From NCBI RefSeq assembly GCF_031583575.1, contig NZ_CP134146.1, forward strand, positions 992,001 through 1,056,000: a DNA stretch of 64,000 bases, in the 5' to 3' direction. The number at the start of each line of letters is the position of its first letter. Positions within the stretch are counted from its first letter, which is position 1. The position numbers were made by a program, and so were the translations under genes. The notes beneath the pieces were generated by a model. It made no database searches. It had not been told where the DNA came from and saw nothing but the letters and a program-made list of their open reading frames with translations. Below, piece after piece: positions 61,377 to 64,000 of this stretch. Origin of the DNA: Thalassotalea nanhaiensis (lineage in GTDB: Bacteria > Pseudomonadota > Gammaproteobacteria > Enterobacterales > Alteromonadaceae).

Positions 61377-62525
61377 ATGCATACGTCACACACAGCTAAA
61401 CTCGACAGCCAAAGATTAAATGAACAGTATATGCAAAGGGCGATTGCTCTGGCTAAAAGAGGCGAATTCACAACATCGCCTAATCCTGTTGTCGGCTGTG
61501 TTTTAGTTAAAAATGGTGACGTTGTCGGTGAAGGTTGGCATCAAAAAGCAGGCGAAGGCCACGCAGAGGTTAATGCATTACAACAAGCTGGTGAACAGGC
61601 AAAAGGTGCTACTGCTTATGTTACGTTAGAGCCATGCAGCCACTTTGGTCGAACACCGCCGTGTGCGAAAGGGTTAATTGCTGCAGGTATTAAGCATGTG
61701 GTAATTGGCATGGTAGATCCTAATCCATTAGTTTCTGGTCGCGGTATTAAAATGCTAGAAGAAGCAGGCATAACGACAGAGGTTGCCGTTTTAGAAAGTG
61801 CGGCAAATATGTTGAACCCCGGTTTTATTAAACGAATGAAAACCGGTAAGCCATTTGTACGGTGCAAAATGGCGGCAAGCCTTGATGGCAAAACAGCTAT
61901 GGCCAATGGTGAAAGTAAATGGATAACCGGAAGCGACGCTCGCCAGGATGTACAGCGTTATAGAGCTAAAAGCTGTGCGATTATAAGCGGTGCAGATACC
62001 GTCATGATTGATGATGCCAAATTAAATGTGCGTTATAACGAATTGGGTTTTATAGCAAATGACCTAAAAGAAGATGATATTAGGCAACCTGTTCGAGTTA
62101 TAATTGACAGTCAAAATCGCCTGACACCATCTTTGGCTTTGTTCAATCAACAATCTCCGGTAATTTTAGTTCGTACAACGGTTGAAAATGAGCACCAATG
62201 GCCGCATTTTGTAAAACAGATACAAGTTAACGAACGCTTAGGTAAAGCAGACTTAACTGATTTGATCACTAAACTTGCAGAGCTTGGACTAAATACTTTA
62301 TGGCTAGAAAGCGGCGCACGTTTAGCCGGAGCTTTTATAAGGCAAAATTTGGTTGATGAACTGATACTCTATCAAGCACCTAAATTAATGGGTGAGAACA
62401 CTCGTGGCTTGTTTGATATTGAGCAATTAACAAGTTTAAAAGACGCGATATCATTAGATATCAAAGATATACGTATGATAGGCGCTGATATTAAAATTAC
62501 AGCGACTGTGAATAAACAAATTTAA
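61377..62525 (+). CDS. ribD: Bifunctional riboflavin deaminase/reductase RibD
   Basis: Performs the second and third steps of riboflavin synthesis: deamination of the pyrimidine and NADPH reduction of the ribose. The 382 residues have the cytidine-deaminase-like zinc site HAEVNALQ and TLEPCSHFGRTPPC (about residues 62-96), and a reductase domain from about 155 with RCKMAASLDGKTAMANGESK and the closing LWLESGARLAGAFI. It is probably cotranscribed with nrdR, ribE and ribBA. Confidence 0.96.
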   Translation: MHTSHTAKLDSQRLNEQYMQRAIALAKRGEFTTSPNPVVGCVLVKNGDVVGEGWHQKAGEGHAEVNALQQAGEQAKGATAYVTLEPCSHFGRTPPCAKGLIAAGIKHVVIGMVDPNPLVSGRGIKMLEEAGITTEVAVLESAANMLNPGFIKRMKTGKPFVRCKMAASLDGKTAMANGESKWITGSDARQDVQRYRAKSCAIISGADTVMIDDAKLNVRYNELGFIANDLKEDDIRQPVRVIIDSQNRLTPSLALFNQQSPVILVRTTVENEHQWPHFVKQIQVNERLGKADLTDLITKLAELGLNTLWLESGARLAGAFIRQNLVDELILYQAPKLMGENTRGLFDIEQLTSLKDAISLDIKDIRMIGADIKITATVNKQI

Positions 62526-62561
62526 CATATTAAGCAGCAATGCTTATTTGAAGGCACATTA

Positions 62562-63230
62562 ATGTTTACCGGAATTGTAGAAGCAATTGGTCAAGTAAAA
62601 GCGATAAATTTAAACGCGAACGGTGCACGAGTTGTTATCGCCATTGGTAACTTAGATTTAGCCGATGTAAAGCTTGGCGATTCGATTGCCACCAACGGTA
62701 TCTGTTTAACCGTTGTCGATTTTGATGGTGCAAGTTACAGCGCTGATGTTTCGAGTGAAACGTTAACCCGTACCGGTTTTGCCAATTATAGTACTGGCAC
62801 GAAAGTTAACCTTGAAAAGGCTATGCTTCCTACCACTCGTTTTGGCGGTCATATGGTTAGTGGCCATGTTGATGGTATTGGCAAGTTACTGTCGATAAAG
62901 CAGGTAGGTAATTCAATTGAATATTGGATTGAACTCAGCGACTCATTAAAGCAGTATGTGGCCGAAAAAGGCTCAATTACCGTCGATGGTGTAAGCTTAA
63001 CGGTTAACTCGGTTGAAGATAACCGCTTTCGGTTAACAATTGTTCCACATACCACAGAACAAACTATTATTAGTACATACCAAGTTGGGCAAAAGGTGAA
63101 TCTAGAAGTAGATTTAATTGCCCGCTATATTGAACGATTATTATTTTGCCAAGAGCAAGATAGTACAGCACAGATAAGCTCTGGCATAAGCAAAGAACTG
63201 CTATTGCGTAGCGGTTTTATAAAAGGTTAA
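62562..63230 (+). CDS. ribE: Riboflavin synthase, alpha chain
   Basis: Dismutates two molecules of 6,7-dimethyl-8-ribityllumazine to riboflavin. The 222-residue protein shows the two homologous lumazine-binding barrels: [11 protein letters not shown] at the start and, about 97 residues later, [28 protein letters not shown] and its counterpart [12 protein letters not shown] repeat in the two halves. The gene is called ribC or ribE depending on nomenclature. It follows ribD by 36 bases. Confidence 0.95.
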   Translation: MFTGIVEAIGQVKAINLNANGARVVIAIGNLDLADVKLGDSIATNGICLTVVDFDGASYSADVSSETLTRTGFANYSTGTKVNLEKAMLPTTRFGGHMVSGHVDGIGKLLSIKQVGNSIEYWIELSDSLKQYVAEKGSITVDGVSLTVNSVEDNRFRLTIVPHTTEQTIISTYQVGQKVNLEVDLIARYIERLLFCQEQDSTAQISSGISKELLLRSGFIKG

Positions 63231-63236
63231 TAAACA

Positions 63237-64000
63237 ATGAAATTAAATACACCACAAGAAATTATCAACGATATCGCGCTTGGTAAAATGGTTATCTTGA
63301 TGGATGATGAAGATCGTGAAAATGAAGGTGATTTCATCATGGCGGCTGAAAAAGTTACGCCTGATGCAATTAACTTTATGGCCACACATGGTCGTGGCTT
63401 AATTTGTATGCCGATGTCACGCGAAAAATGTGAAACGTTAAAATTACCTCTGATGGTGGATAAAAACGACGCACAATTTACGACTAACTTTACTGTATCT
63501 ATTGAAGCTGCTCGTGGTGTTACTACTGGTATTTCAGCAGCTGATCGTGCAACGACTGTATTAGCAGCGTGTGATAAAGATGCAGACCACCGCTCAATTG
63601 TACAACCAGGTCATATATTTCCATTAATTGCTAAAGATGGCGGAGTACTTAACCGTGCGGGTCATACTGAAGCTGGTGTTGATTTAGCTCGTATGGCAGG
63701 TTGTGAACCAGCTGCAGTTATTGTTGAAATTTTAAATGAAGACGGCACTATGGCGCGACGTCCTGATTTAGAGTTAATTGCTGAAAAACACGATGTTAAA
63801 ATGGGTACCATTGCCGATTTAATCGAATATCGAAATGCAACTGAAACTACCATTACTCGTGTAAGCGAGTGTAAATTGCCAACTCAATTTGGTGAATTTG
63901 ATCTAGTTTCATTTACCGATACCATCGATGGTCAAACGCACTTTGCTCTTACTAAAGGTGAGATAAAGCCTGATCAACCGACTTTGGTTCGTGTACATTT
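63237..64000 (+). CDS. ribBA: 3,4-Dihydroxy-2-butanone-4-phosphate synthase, RibBA-type (3' end outside window)
   Basis: Makes the four-carbon riboflavin precursor from ribulose 5-phosphate. The frame stays open from ATG 63237 to the window end, 254 codons. The DHBP-synthase domain (about 1-200) has the catalytic [31 protein letters not shown] and the later [21 protein letters not shown]. From about residue 210 the start of a GTP cyclohydrolase II-like domain is seen ([15 protein letters not shown]). In many gammaproteobacteria that second domain is degenerate; whether it is catalytic here cannot be judged because its zinc and catalytic residues lie beyond the window. No FMN riboswitch fits in the six-base gap upstream. 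Confidence 0.93.
   Translation, partial: MKLNTPQEIINDIALGKMVILMDDEDRENEGDFIMAAEKVTPDAINFMATHGRGLICMPMSREKCETLKLPLMVDKNDAQFTTNFTVSIEAARGVTTGISAADRATTVLAACDKDADHRSIVQPGHIFPLIAKDGGVLNRAGHTEAGVDLARMAGCEPAAVIVEILNEDGTMARRPDLELIAEKHDVKMGTIADLIEYRNATETTITRVSECKLPTQFGEFDLVSFTDTIDGQTHFALTKGEIKPDQPTLVRVH

Noticed and set aside
63231-63236. FMN riboswitch before ribBA
   Set aside because: Only six bases separate ribE and ribBA, and no RFN-type conserved blocks are present in the rib region.

Overview
This window is a chromosomal segment of a low-G+C marine gammaproteobacterium. Protein sequences and gene order point to the Alteromonadales, most likely the Colwelliaceae (Colwellia/Thalassotalea-like); this placement is inference from recognition, not a database search. 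No phage, plasmid, insertion sequence, CRISPR array or rRNA operon is visible. Almost every base is accounted for by housekeeping genes whose order is shared with Escherichia coli and Vibrio.

Layout. (1) 1-911: end of pdxJ and acpS, separated by a long inverted repeat. (2) 0.9-14 kb: a glycosyltransferase, then barA divergent from rlmD-relA-mazG-(unknown secreted protein), yjbQ on the other strand, pyrG and eno. (3) 14.1-24.2 kb: an unknown gene, ftsB-ispD-ispF-truD-surE-pcm-yqaA-like-nlpD-rpoS, with convergent mutS. (4) 24.2-36.3 kb: SOS-controlled recA, MetJ-controlled metA and metH lying between recA and recX, then alaS-lysC-csrA and a tRNA-Ser/tRNA-Arg cluster. (5) 36.4-41.8 kb: a MITE-like element, a YlqF-type GTPase, a HIT protein, panE and a VanZ-like gene on the minus strand, yajQ, a sodium-dependent transporter and tRNA-Trp. 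(6) 42-48 kb: a 59-residue small protein gene and queA-tgt-yajC-secD-secF. (7) 48-52 kb: cobA, an exported M24 peptidase homologue and suhB. (8) 52-59.3 kb: trmJ, cysE and the isc operon iscRSUA-hscBA-fdx behind a double IscR operator. (9) 59.5-64 kb: glyA, nrdR, ribD, ribE and the start of ribBA.

The most notable signal is a family of tandem arrays placed immediately after intrinsic terminators of rpoS, recA, secF and suhB, with a decayed copy after fdx. Each 49-52 bp unit folds into two hairpins whose loops present CANGGANG, the recognition consensus of CsrA/RsmA-type proteins. Stem sequences differ between arrays but stay complementary, while the loops are constant. The same window encodes CsrA and the BarA sensor kinase that controls CsrA activity in relatives. 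A dispersed, terminator-linked set of CsrA-binding (sponge-like) 3' elements is therefore a testable hypothesis. Other items are a duplicated and decayed gene start in front of the yqaA-like gene, the metA-metH block separating recA from recX, a terminator inside the tRNA-Arg cluster, and the small protein gene upstream of queA.
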